Positions 41,560 through 52,089 of a stretch of 64,000 nt of DNA are shown here, piece by piece. Below the pieces are notes generated by a model. It was not told where the DNA came from, made no database searches, and worked only from the letters and a program-made list of their open reading frames with translations. Both the position numbers and the translations under genes were made by a program. Within the stretch, counting starts at the first letter, position 1. Every line of letters begins with the position of its first letter. Origin of the DNA: Liopterus haemorrhoidalis (taxonomy: Eukaryota > Arthropoda > Insecta > Coleoptera > Dytiscidae). The stretch spans positions 11,207,934 through 11,271,933 of the forward strand of contig OZ020616.1 of assembly GCA_963971575.1 (NCBI GenBank), read 5' to 3'.

Positions 41560-42000
41560 GAAGTGCCAGACAGAATAACAAACCGAAGAAAGGGTATATC
41601 CAGGCACAAATAGATTGAGAGGTCAGTAGATCAATAGACCAATCGACAAACTAACAGACTGACAGACAATGATATTAGCAGATGGTCAGATACATAAATT
41701 GACAGACTTTTACGCTGACAGAATGTCCAATAGACTAAACAAGATCATACACTGATTCACAAAAAAAAAACTACACATCAAAAGATCGATAGATTGATAG
41801 ACTAATATATTGACGAATATATTAGTCTATCAATTAGCCTGACATTCCCTTATATGAACAAGATAGACTGACTGATGAAAATAACAACAGATCGATCGAA
41901 ATATCGATAGATCGACAGACAAATGCAGATTTACAGACATTCAGTTTTACATAATGTCCAATAGGGTATGAACACGTGGAACGCTGGTTGCCTGGTTGCC
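41560..42000. repeat. GACA/GATA-rich simple sequence with a perfect 18-bp hairpin
   Basis: Loose repeats of GATAGAC, GACAGAC and GATCGATAGA. Arms 41794-41811 and 41816-41833 (TTGATAGACTAATATATT and inverse) pair perfectly around GACG. No coding. Confidence 0.7.
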
Positions 42001-42027
42001 TGGTTGCCAGTGCTTGCTATCGCTGGA

Positions 42028-42236
42028 CGGTGAATCAGAGCCGTAGCAATGTTTACGGCGCCCTTTGCAAATGAAGTAAACTGATAAAATTTACTTCCCC
42101 AAAATCAAATGAAGAGCAAAAAAAAGGTCCTCACCTCCCAAATTCAAGTGAAGAGCAAAAAAAAAAGTTTTCACCCGCAATGGCGCCCCTGGAAAATGCC
42201 CCGACGCCACCCCGTTGCTACAGTGCTGCGGTGAAT
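42028..42236. mobile_element. hAT-type MITE
   Basis: Element 42036-42228 (193 bp), ends CAGAGCCGTAGCAA / TTGCTACAGTGCTG, duplication CGGTGAAT at 42028-42035 and 42229-42236. Carries two copies of the GAAGAGCAAAAAAA...TCACC module. Confidence 0.93.
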
Positions 42237-42386
42237 ACATAAAATAGATGCCTGTTTACTGAAATTTCTTAATCAAAAAATGGTCTGGCTTAAAATGAAT
42301 ATTCCTGTTGCTGCTTGGGGTGTTATATATCCACTAAAACTAGCCACTTCTGCAAAGCAGACCTGGTGGAAAACAAATCCATAACA

Positions 42387-42918
42387 TATAGTCGGATTGC
42401 TGATAAGTGACTGTTCGTTGCTACAAGTATCGATATTCAAAACTATATGCTTTCTCTATATCATTATAATTATTTGCATACCCATAGTAACGTATAGTGA
42501 CCCAAGTTGACAACGAATCTTCAAAATTATTTGAATGAAAAACAAAGCATTAGAAAAAAACGGCATGATTCGGAGATATCTTTACTAATTAGAGCGCGAA
42601 AATAAATTTACAGCAGTACTCAAACAAACAAAATTATTAATATTAAGGTAATAATTATAAATAAGGAAAAAATTATACTCATACGTAAATGTTGGATTAT
42701 AATTTGTTGTTTATTACAGCAGATTTAAAATTAAAGTTTGTGAATTTAATAATTGGCCGAAAGCCATATTTTAAATAATTTTTATTACCAGACACTGACA
42801 GTGAAGACAAATAACAAAAAACATTTTTAAAATAGCTGAAAAATGGTAACTAGATTATTATATGAAGGCACTACTTGATACATACATGTAACAGTCACCT
42901 ATCAGCAATCCGACTATA
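42387..42918. mobile_element. TA-flanked MITE, 528 bp
   Basis: Element 42389-42916 with ends TAGTCGGATTGCTGATAAGT and near-perfect inverse (about 30 bp), TA at 42387-42388 and 42917-42918. AT-rich interior without coding. Confidence 0.87.
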
Positions 42919-45030
42919 CTATAAAAATCCATAATAATAATAATAATAACAATAATAATATATTTATTCAACGGCTTAAGAGACAAAAATAAAAACATTT
43001 TTACAAAAAAAAAATATATATATATCAAAATACATAACGGAAACAGAAAACAGAATATACAGTTAACAGAGAACAAGAAATTACAAATATAACAAACATG
43101 GTTTGAGTTTGTAGTAAATTTTGGAAATATGGTAACAACTAGTAGGCGAGACCGCGCATTCATAAAAAGTTAATGAATGAGTTGTAGTGCCCAGTGCGTA
43201 GGAAAATTCTTATCGCTATCTAAACAGCACTGTACAAGCTCGTTGCACGTCGCAAACTATGAACATTTTTCCTTAGTACATCCATACATGAATTTACTGT
43301 ATTCGTCACAAACATTTCACTCGCGCTACAGTACTTTTTCAAACCAAAGATAACTCAAAATGCATTGTTGTAGCAAATAATAAGTTATAATATAATAATA
43401 AAATGTATTCTGTCGATAAGTAAAAAATATAAGTGGCTCGTTATAAATTAAATTTAAAAAAAATCAACAAAACATAAAAAAAGATGATTGTCAGCTTCTT
43501 AAATGTCCTGCTCTTGTCTTGTTGGTAAATCTTGTAAGCTTGCTGGCGCTGCTTCCCAGCGCTGACATGTACGGACAAGAGTTTTTTTCCGGGTACATCT
43601 GAAAGTAAGGTGGTATTTATTCTTGCTCGTTGGCGCTTAGCACCGTTGATTCACAAGCGATGTTAATCAATGACTTACGTGTTCCTACTTTTCAGATATA
43701 AGCTGATTACTAAAAATAAGTAATCATTTACTAATTCCAAATAAAACCCATATACCAACATACCCCGCTGTACAAAGATTCGCTTTTCGACGCTTCGTTT
43801 TGTATATTATTCATACATACATGATGCTATCATTAATACCCAATACCAAAGGATTCCACAACAACGCTACAGCGGCAAAATAAAATCTCGTTATATTAGC
43901 TTTTTAGCCAAGATTGTGGGCAAAAAACCTTTTGTTAAAGTATTGGCGACAGGTCTTAAAATTAGTGCCAAACGAAATTGAGCACAGTGAACGAAAACAT
44001 ATAAAGCGAGATACGCAAGTAGGCAATAATAGCAAATTCAGATGACAGAACTTATTGCCTGGGTATGCTTACGATTATCTTTATGCTATATCTAACAATA
44101 TTTTTCTATCTTCTGTCACTAACGAGCTCATGGAAAAGCACAATCATGAAATATCTGAAGACTTTAGATTTAGATGACACAGCAACACTAGACAGAAAAA
44201 TGTGAAAGTTTCGACTTATAAAAATACTGGAACATTGCTAAGAAGAAGAAAAAGAGGAAGTCACTAACGAGTTCACTTCTATCGTACTTAGTGAGTGGAT
44301 TTTATGTAGCCGCTGTATACATAAGTGCATTGATAAATGGAGAATGAAAATGCTTCGCTTTACCACGATCTAGAAGCAAATATATCATAATACCGGTTCG
44401 AATATTCCTAAGTGAAAGTAATTATTTTTTAAGTATTTTCGATTTCCGTTCCTAAAAACTTTATTCTGAATTTCAGTTGAAATAAATCTACATAAAACGA
44501 ATTTCTTGCAATACATTTAAATGGGATTCAATGAAAAATGATACTTTAAGATCTTCGTGTGATATGTGAAACTAATATTCAAGTTAAAAAGATTGTAACC
44601 AGATTTACCCCTCCTTAGGCAGGATCATTTTTCAAATTCTCTCTCAGGACTGACAGAATAAAACATGTATGTGAAATTCTCTTGAAAAATATAAAAAAAT
44701 AAAATAAAAATAATTAAGAGCTACACAAAATATGAAATATAAAGTACAAGAGTTGGTTATACAGTATTAAAAACATACCTGATCTAAAAGCGTACGGTCA
44801 CTGTAAATATTACAAGTTAATTATTTTATTTAAAAAAATGTTTCTTTTTTCATTTTTCTTTTACGTCTACCCTACTGTTCATATTTTATTTAACTACCTG
44901 CAACTTCACTTGTTCAGATGCCATCTTCTGTCGTGCAAAGAACTTAATTTGTCGTGAATTCTTTTATCGTTCTAATGACGTAATTTGCCGTGCAATATTT
45001 GTATTTTGATGCAGATAAACACCCAAGGAG
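42919..45030. other. no recognisable gene; (AAT)n at 42928-42962
   Basis: Contains a short AAT microsatellite, a GC-richer patch at 43480-43640 and otherwise AT-rich sequence. The 101-codon minus-strand frame at 42858-43163 overlaps the microsatellite and is low-complexity. Confidence 0.4.
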
Positions 45031-45425
45031 GTCTCAGGGGCTTGAGCTCACCCCGAAGCACTCAAAAATACGTGTTGTACAATTCAATTTTCACTCATTT
45101 ACTTGAATATTAAAGCTTGATTGAAATTGAAAGCATGATCTTTTTATTTTAGGTTATCACTTGCATTTTGGAAGAGAGGACTGTTTTTTTTAGTTTATCA
45201 TTTATAATTTTAAAGCAAGGACCACTTTTTTTGTCATCGCTTGCATTTTGGAGACCTTCGAATTTTTAAGTCCTTACATAAATTTGAAAGGTAAAATCCC
45301 TTTTAAATTTTGAACGTTTTTGGCCCAATAAAAATGTAGGTCTCGGTCTATTCATGCTCCTATAAAACAATTTTGTATTCTAAGCCCCCCCCCCCCCTTC
45401 CCAAGAAAATATCTTAGGTGCACTT
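45030..45425. repeat. degenerate relative of the A-run-module MITEs
   Basis: Contains two or three decayed copies of the TTATCACTTGCATTTTGG-x-AGGACC module seen in the MITEs at 8301, 37723 and 42036, then a 14-base C-run at 45385-45398. Termini were not resolved. Confidence 0.45.
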
Positions 45426-45501
45426 CTGGTTTGTGTTGTGTTGTGCTCTCCGATTTGTATGGGTTTCGGACAACAATTAAATAGAGCTCATCTGTTTTGA
45501 A

Positions 45502-46643
45502 ATGTTCTTATTTCTTCACCAGAGTTACAATAAGTTTCATTCAGTGAACCACCATATATTGTTACAAAAATTAGAATACCTAGGTTACAGAGGTGTAACT
45601 CTCGAACTATTCAAAATTTATCTGCTAAACAGAAAACAAGTAGTTGTAATAAATGGCATCAGTAGTGAGGAAAAATTACTTAGTTGCGGTGTTCCTCAAG
45701 GCACAGTGTTAGGTCCAACCTTGTTTTTATTATATATCAATGATATGCTGAATTTAAATCTGCATGGCAAAATAACTTCATACGCAGACGTTACGGTATT
45801 GTTAATTGAGGCTCAAAACTGGAGTGAAGCAAAGAGAATGGCCGAATAAGATATGGCAAAAATAAAACAATGGCTTGATACAAATCTTCTTACATTGAAT
45901 ATAAAAAAAAAAAGTTTATCCCATATTCTATTACAAAGAGAAAAAAGTCACCTCTAAAATTAATTAAAATTCATAATTTTGACTCTTGTGATCCAAATTG
46001 TAAATGTGAAAGTATCCAAGTCACTGAAAATATAAAATATTTGGGGATTATTATTGATAATTACCTAAAATGGGATACCCATATTTCATATATAGCCTCC
46101 AAGCTAAGTAAGATGATATATGTCATAAAAAAATGAAAATTCATTTTTTCACCTATGTTTTTATACAACTTTTATTATGGTTTAGTGGAATCAGTACTTA
46201 ATTATGGAATAATAGGTTGGGGAGGTACATATTATTGCCATTTAAAACGCGTTTACAATATTCAAAAAAGAATAATTCGTGTAATGTTTAACCTGCCATT
46301 CCGAGGCCCAACTGAAAGTATTTTTAAAAATACTGATTTATTGTCGATACAGAAGCTCTACATCTTAAGTATATTGCATTATACACACAAACATTCCAGT
46401 AACTTAAACTATATAAATCATGTTTACAATACTAGAGCTAAAATGCAATCAAAAATTAATATTCTGAAAAGCAATAAACAAATGGGTTGTCTTTCATATT
46501 TACACTATTTGCCAAATATTCACAATAGTTTCATAAACTTTAATGAAAAAATTAGATCTGTTAGTTCCATAAACATCAAATCAAAATTTAAATCATTTGT
46601 TAAGTCTTTAACTCTCTCTGAAGTTAATTATTTATTAAACTAA
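45502..46643 (+). pseudogene. LINE reverse transcriptase, catalytic motif mutated
   Basis: Frame 45502-45849: SVNHHILLQKLEYLGYRG (just after the first catalytic Asp region), SCGVPQGTVLGPTLFLLYIN (finger/palm motif) and SYADVTVLL, where YADD would be expected, so the second Asp of the pair is Val. A stop at 45847 is followed by decayed coding (KQWLDTNLLTLN, IKYLGIIIDNYLKWDTHISY). Frame 46155-46643 then gives the thumb and C-terminal part (LVESVLNYGIIGWGGTY, NIQKRIIRVMFNLPFRGP, LSIQKLYILSILHYTHKH). Resembles CR1/Jockey-group enzymes. Confidence 0.87.
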
Positions 46644-46945
46644 AAACGAAAATAACGTAAAAAGTGATCATGTAAAATTTCAGTCATATTTTATACCACA
46701 ATTATTATATTATATTATTTATTTTTTCAATCGCCGCATGCAGCTGTCCTCGACAACTAAGCGCTTGTTTCAAATATATATTATGTTTAAGTTTAATTAT
46801 GTTTATAAATGATAAGATTTTTTTGTTATTTACAAAACTGTGTTTTGTTATTTACTGTTTTCTGTATTTATATTATTTTCAACATATTGTCAATACTATG
46901 TATATGTATAAGGAAGCAAATATATATTATTATTATTATTATATA
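45525..46945 (+). mobile_element. LINE with reverse transcriptase remnant
   Basis: 5'-truncated inside the polymerase domain; 3' end with an ATTATT-type tail at 46922-46942. Coding details are under 45502-46643. Confidence 0.82.
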
Positions 46946-47047
46946 TCTGTACCTTAATACAAGAACAACCAAAGTCATTTTTGCTACTTTAAGTAATTCC
47001 GACTCAGATAATTTCTCTAGAATTTGATCTAAGTTAATTCAAGTTCA

Positions 47048-47998
47048 CGCTTACTCAGTGTTGCCAGATGTACGATTTAAATCGTATTTGTACGATTGTT
47101 TTTGATTATGTACGATGTACGATTTCATGGTATCCGATGTACGATTTTATTGAAAAACATATATGTTTATATATTTTTTTAGTAAGTTAAATATTTATAT
47201 TATATAATGCGATATATTGAATATTATAGCCCCTAAGTTTCAAATAGACGCGCTCTTAAAAAAATCTGTTGATCTCGCTATGATCGGAAATATTCGAATA
47301 ATCAAATATACAAAGCTCACTCCTCATTGGTTAGTATACTGTACTACAAACTTAAATCGGTCTTTTCGTGTTGGTGTTGAATTTGAATGTAGTAAAAATA
47401 TGTTGAAAAATACCCTTTTTACGACTGATTTGTTTTGTTGTGCCATGGATAATAGATACCCATAGTGATAATTGCAATACGTTTGATAATGAGGAAAGTA
47501 CTACAGACCAATTAATAATTATAATTATTTTACGGCTCTAATAAGGCAGATGAAAAAGTTCATTTAGTTCAGTCCAAACAGTGCGAGGAATGCTTTGAAA
47601 AATTATACATTTTTTATCTTTTTCTACTATTCTAAACGATTAGGCGGAACTAACTGGAATTTTCATTTTTGTAAGTTGTCATTGGCTAAATTTTTATATA
47701 TTGAAGTTGGATTTCCTGAATAAAATGATCAAAAGCTTCAATCAATCTGTAAAAATTACTAGATTTGAAAATCTAGTTCCGCCTTATCGTTTGAAATAGA
47801 CTTTGTATGATTGTGCAATACAAAAATTTTTACTTAATAATTTTTAAATTAATTACACAGCAATTTTTTTATACGCTCATTAAATAAAAAAAAAAAAAAA
47901 AAAAAACGCTTTGTACGATTTGTTTCTTGAAAATACGATCTATTTGACGTGTTTGTACGATTATTTCTTCTTCGACATTTGGCAACACTGCGCTTACT
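47048..47998. mobile_element. hAT-type element, non-coding, with nested MITE
   Basis: Element 47056-47990 (935 bp), ends CAGTGTTGCCAGATG / CATTTGGCAACACTG, duplication CGCTTACT at 47048-47055 and 47991-47998. Subterminal TACGATT repeats occur at both ends. An A-run lies at 47888-47906. The 82-codon frame 47217-47465 shows no hAT motif that I recognise. Confidence 0.92.
47634..47792. mobile_element. nested 159-bp MITE
   Basis: Inverted ends AAACGATTAGGCGGAACTA and its near inverse TAGTTCCGCCTTATCGTTT. It lies within the hAT element at 47056-47990. Target duplication not clear. Confidence 0.75.
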
Positions 47999-47999
47999 T

Positions 48000-48580
48000 G
48001 ACTACTTCCGGTTTTCCTGGCCAATTTTACTATCTTAATCTAAATATATATCCCAAGTTTTTTTTACACCGTTCAGCTATAAATCTCAAAACATCAAATT
48101 TTTGGTTGTTCTTACTCCAAGGTACAGATATAATTTCCCCGTATGTTTTTGAGTTTGACGAACTAGCTCAGAGTAAGATGTCAATTAGTTCATCGCGGAA
48201 GCTAAATTTTGAAAGGAATTCAAAGATCTCTACCAAAACATGAAACAGGTTTAAAAAAATCTTTTTACAGCCTAAGAAACACAAATCCATTTTATGTTAT
48301 AAAAATAAACCTTTCAAACCCTAAAATATACAAAAGAAAACAATATTACCTTTAAAAAAATGTAAATTTCTTTTCGGAAACCTTCAAAATCAGATAGCTT
48401 TCAGACGTGGAGTTGCAAACAGTGGTATCTAGGTGTCAGTGCATCAGCTCCCTGGTCCCAGGGGACGCCGCCAGGAGCGCTGACAACAGCGAACAACACT
48501 AGCTACTTGCCACGCTCTAAAACATAGACAGTTTAGTTAAACTAATTCAAGATAAACTCGTTTGTATTCTTATTCTTGTT
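48000..48580. other. no recognisable feature
   Basis: AT-rich, with a GC-richer patch at 48440-48500. No coding similarity. Confidence 0.4.
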
Positions 48581-48586
48581 ACTTGA

Positions 48587-48730
48587 ATTGGCTGATGTTT
48601 TAGACAATTGGGGGAGCTTAACAGGGCTAAAAGTTTTGTACAGTTTCATTTTTAGGATTTTTAGATTGTTTAGAAATTGCAGCGTTACAATTCTGTGCTA
48701 TAAATTTCAATGTTTAAAACATCAGCCAAT
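48587..48730. repeat. 144-bp inverted-repeat element
   Basis: 16-bp perfect ends ATTGGCTGATGTTTTA (48587-48602) and inverse (48715-48730). Interior non-coding. Target duplication not evident. Confidence 0.65.
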
Positions 48731-48906
48731 GTTAAAACTGTTTTATAATGAGTTTAAAATACTGAGGCAAGCAACGATACAACTGATAAATAATAATAAT
48801 AATAATAATAATTATAATAATAATATAAAGCCTATGAGTCCCATTGCTGTTAAATATTGCATTGCATTAACGCTACGTATAACCCCCATACCTTACAAAT
48901 TTCTTA

Positions 48907-49823
48907 TACAAGGTGTCTCAAAAGAAATTTTATATTTATTTAGCTTACTGCGTGAACGCAACGTATCCGAGGGGCGCGGGGGTTATGTCAATCGGTAGCC
49001 TGGCTCTTGGGAATTCAATCGCTATGGAGCGTTTCTCGGGAGCAGACCGCGCGTTATGCGTGCGAGAGTTTTACAAAAACGGTGATTCGGCGACTGTAGC
49101 GCGTAGAAAATTCTGCAGTATTCGAGGTTTTCGCCACATAAATGATGCTCCAAGCATTCCTCTCATTCGACATTCGGTTAAAAAGTTTGAAGAGACTGGT
49201 ACAACGCTGGATAAATCAAAATCCGGGCGACCTAGGTCATCAAGAACGGTAGAAAACGTGGAGAATGTTAATCAGTCTGTTGACGACCCGAACCTTTCAA
49301 TTCGGAAGCGCGCAAGTGCTTTAAATGTGCATAGATCATCATTACATCGCATTATGCACAAAGACCTAAAGCTGCACCCCTACAAAATTCAATTGGTGCA
49401 AGAATTAAAGCCCCAAGATGCCAGTCACAGGCAATTTTCTCAGGCAAATTGATCTCCCGGAGAGGTGACATAAATTGGCCTCCACGCAGTCCAGATTTAA
49501 CCCCTATGGACTTTTTCCTATGGGGTTATCTTAAATCTAAAGTTTACGCCAATAAACTGACTTCACTGGCGCATTTGAAAGAAAATATCCGTCACGAAAT
49601 GGCAGCCATCCCTGAGTCCACCTGCCGAGACGTCATAAGTAATTTTACTGTTCGATTAAATGAGTGCCGAGAACGCGAGGGTCAACATTTAGACGATATT
49701 ATTTTTAAGAAATAAATCCCCAAAAAGTGTATTTTAATAATTAATAAACATTTTTTCTATATACTGCTTACTTTTTTTTTAATCGATCCACTAAATATAA
49801 AATTTCTTTTGAGACACCTTGTA
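48907..49823 (+). mobile_element. core-deleted Tc1/mariner element, copy 2
   Basis: Element 48909-49821 (913 bp), TA at 48907-48908 and 49822-49823, same ends and near-identical sequence to copy 1 at 2190-3108. The deletion breakpoints differ from copy 1. Confidence 0.94.
49024..49715 (+). pseudogene. Tc1/mariner-type transposase, intact DNA-binding part, catalytic core deleted
   Basis: From ATG 49024 the frame stays open to 49452 and covers both helix-turn-helix regions (MERFSGADRALCVREFYKNG; RKRASALNVHRSSLHRIMHK) without the frameshift seen in copy 1; only one Arg codon before DDPN is missing. The deletion follows DASHRQ (~49430). Coding then continues in another frame with ISRRGDINWPPRSPDLTPMD (third catalytic residue) to LDDIIFKK-stop at 49715. 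The first part could still make a ~140-residue DNA-binding protein without nuclease activity, if transcribed. The long frame from 48576 begins outside the element by chance. Confidence 0.9.
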
Positions 49824-49867
49824 CAAAACTAACGATCTAAAATAAAACTAAAATAAAATTAGAAACA

Positions 49868-50119
49868 ATCTATACCAGTGTTTCTCAACCGGTGATCGTT
49901 AGCAAAATTTTAGTGATCCGCGAGAGGCTTATTAATGATTATTTTTGAGATATTTTGTTACTTATTTATAATCTTTTGTTCATTTTCTGTGATTTTTGTT
50001 CCTATTTCATTGATTTTTTATTACTGAGATATAATATAGATGTATTGTGGTCCGTGGTAGAAAATTAAATATTTTGCTGGTCCGTGGTACGTTTTCGGTT
50101 GAGAAACGCTTATCTATAC
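49868..50119. mobile_element. hAT-type MITE
   Basis: Element 49876-50111 (236 bp), ends CAGTGTTTCTCAACCG / CGGTTGAGAAACGCTT, duplication ATCTATAC at 49868-49875 and 50112-50119. Subterminal GGTCCGTGGTA repeats. Confidence 0.9.
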
Positions 50120-50514
50120 ATCGAATATTGCACCGAATTTTAATCTATATAATAAGATTTTTTTAACTGTAGAATAAAATGATAGTAAAAAAGTTTTGTA
50201 ATATTTTAAATTTATTTATGGGTTTTAAATAATTTTTATATATGTAGTGTAGAAGTTTTTAAATAATACGTCAACACTTTTTTTGACTAGATTATTTATA
50301 ATTTTCACATTAGAACAAAAAAGCTACAAACATATTTGTAGAATGAAGCTTTAGCTACAATTTGCCGCATTGTACGCAAATTTTCGTCTAATGGTTTACA
50401 AGATGGCGTCTATAACGCAATTTGTTTATTGACAATTACATGACAATTAATTTTATAGTTAAAAATATTCTAATAGATAGATATATCCGCAAATTTGCAA
50501 ATTTTGACATATAG
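50120..50514. other. no recognisable feature
   Basis: AT-rich; nothing coding. Confidence 0.4.
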
Positions 50515-51010
50515 ATTGTACCAGAGGATAGGCTATGCAGAATGTGTAGGGAGGAAGAAGAATCCTTGGAACATCTAACAAAAAGATGTGGAAAGATGAT
50601 AAAATGGGAGGAAGAGATAAAGGAGCTGTTGAGTGAAGAAGGAAAGGGAGAAATTTGGGCGAGAGTACTCGAGGAAAGAAGGAAGGAATGCGGAGAGGTA
50701 AGGCAGAACTGACAACAGAAAGGAAGAAAGAGGTAAAGAAGGAGGAAGGAAGAGAAGGAAGAGAAGCGAAAAAGAGACGAAAGAGGGGCGGAAGAACTGG
50801 AGTTAAGAAGGAAGGAGACCGGAGATGGAAGCCGAAGAAAGAGAATAGGAAGAAAGAGAGGGACACCGGAGGGAGAATGAATGAAGAATTCATATAAAAA
50901 TTATTGAATCAAATTTGTAATGTATTATAATTATTTATGATTATTTCTATTTTCATGTAGCAGCTAAAACTCTAAACGCTGCAAGGCCTAGGGGAAATAA
51001 ATAATTATAT
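50515..51010 (+). mobile_element. LINE 3' end, same family as 19530-20800
   Basis: Begins in the Cys/His knuckle (CRMCREEEESLEHLTKRC, 50536-50590), then a purine-rich tail (minus-strand frames such as 50459-50893 are shadows), and ends in the 3' UTR AACTCTAAACGCTGCAAGGC-CTAGGGGAAATAAATAATTATATATATTG. 5'-truncated. Confidence 0.85.
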
Positions 51011-51024
51011 ATATTGATATTAAT

Positions 51025-51450
51025 TTTATTTCAGATTATTAGTTTTGTATAAGAAACTAAACGGTTGTGCGCCTCCTTAAGGTAAGGTCTCCTTTAAATT
51101 CTTCCAGGCTTCTTTCTGTGTCTGGGTTGTGTGTTTGGGCCAACATTTATTATATTTGGAGAGTTCGTCTCTCTATCTTTTATTTTGTCTTTATTTTCTT
51201 CACTTAGTTTTGTATGGTGTCTACTTTATAACCTTCTTGCTCCATCTGCCATCCCCTGTTCGCTTGTGTGGCTAGTCCACTTCCATGTTATACTTTTGTA
51301 TGTTCGTACAATTTTTCTTATTTTTCTTTTCTTCTAAGTTCTCTTTTTCAAATTTTGTCGTCCTTACATTTAAAATCTTTCTTTCTAGTGCTCTCAAACT
51401 AGTAGTTTTCCTATCTGTTACAAATGGAGATGCTCTTTCATCAATTCAAC
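51025..51450 (-). pseudogene. LINE C-terminal tail (antisense)
   Basis: Minus strand, across frames: SLRALERKIL, WKWTSHTSEQGMADG / DGRWSKKVIK, then RDELSKY-KCWPK and TQKEAWKNLKETL. This follows the end of another LINE group (GHIAR-DGRWSKKVLEW...W-AQDR--WK-L-EA). Many stops. The plus-strand frames at 51131 and 51285 are shadows. Confidence 0.6.
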
Positions 51451-51454
51451 ATGT

Positions 51455-52085
51455 AATCGGTCCGATAAAGCGGCAAAATATTGTTCTGCGATAGTTTTTC
51501 CTTTTCCCAGATAGTCGATGAAGATTGTGTTTTGCGAATCTCAGAAAATCGGACCATGACACTTCCAGTTGAGGAAAACCTTTTTGCCTTCTTCGAAACA
51601 AGGTCGCCAGGATAAATCTACAGTTTTGACAGTTTTTTCAATTCTGATGTGTAACGATGGATTCATGTTTCATCAACGGTTATGAAACGCCGCAAAAATT
51701 CACTTAGATTGCACTTGTATTTGTCCAAACATTGCTTCGAAATGATCACGCGAATCCGTTTTTGATTCACTGTGAGCAGACACGGTACCCATCTTGCCAA
51801 TAGATGAGATGTGTACCATCTTGGCTATCTCACGAATATTCACTCGACGGCATCCAACACGATATCATGAATTTTATTTACCACCTGTTCAGTTGTGACC
51901 TCGCTTAGTACCATTCATGCTCGTACCACTATAACTAAATTCAGTAAACTACTTGTGAAACATTCCATGTTATGAGGCAGAGTTCCCATAATATTTTTAG
52001 CTTTTCTTCAGTTTCCTTAATGGGTTTTCATACAAAAAGTAGTGCTTTATCAACACACGGAATTCTTTTGTTTCCATTGTAGCAA
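51455..52085 (-). pseudogene. mariner transposase remnant (antisense)
   Basis: Minus strand from about 52080: METKEF-VLIKH-type start seen as KQKNSVCVDKALLFV, then VTTEQVVNKIHDIVLDAVE (near 51880), helix-turn-helix remnants, KYKCNLSEFLRRFITVDETW (first catalytic Asp, ~51690), IHRYTSELKKLSK and PGDLVSKKAKRFSSTGSVMV, fading at 51480. Second and third catalytic blocks are missing. Family resembles mariners of the GVQW/FLJ37770-like type. Confidence 0.8.
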
Positions 52086-52089
52086 ATTA

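Noticed and set aside
47217..47465. 82-codon frame inside the hAT element as possible transposase
   Set aside because: None of the hAT motifs (dimerisation region, CxxH, RW) could be seen; treated as non-coding filler.
48576..48998. 140-codon plus frame running into the Tc1/mariner copy
   Set aside because: Crosses the element boundary and an AAT microsatellite (poly-Asn); the real transposase start is ATG 49024 in another frame.
50459..50893. Minus-strand frame of 144 codons with hydrophobic segments
   Set aside because: Complement of the same LINE family's purine-rich 3' region; apparent membrane segments come from TTC/CTT-rich sequence.
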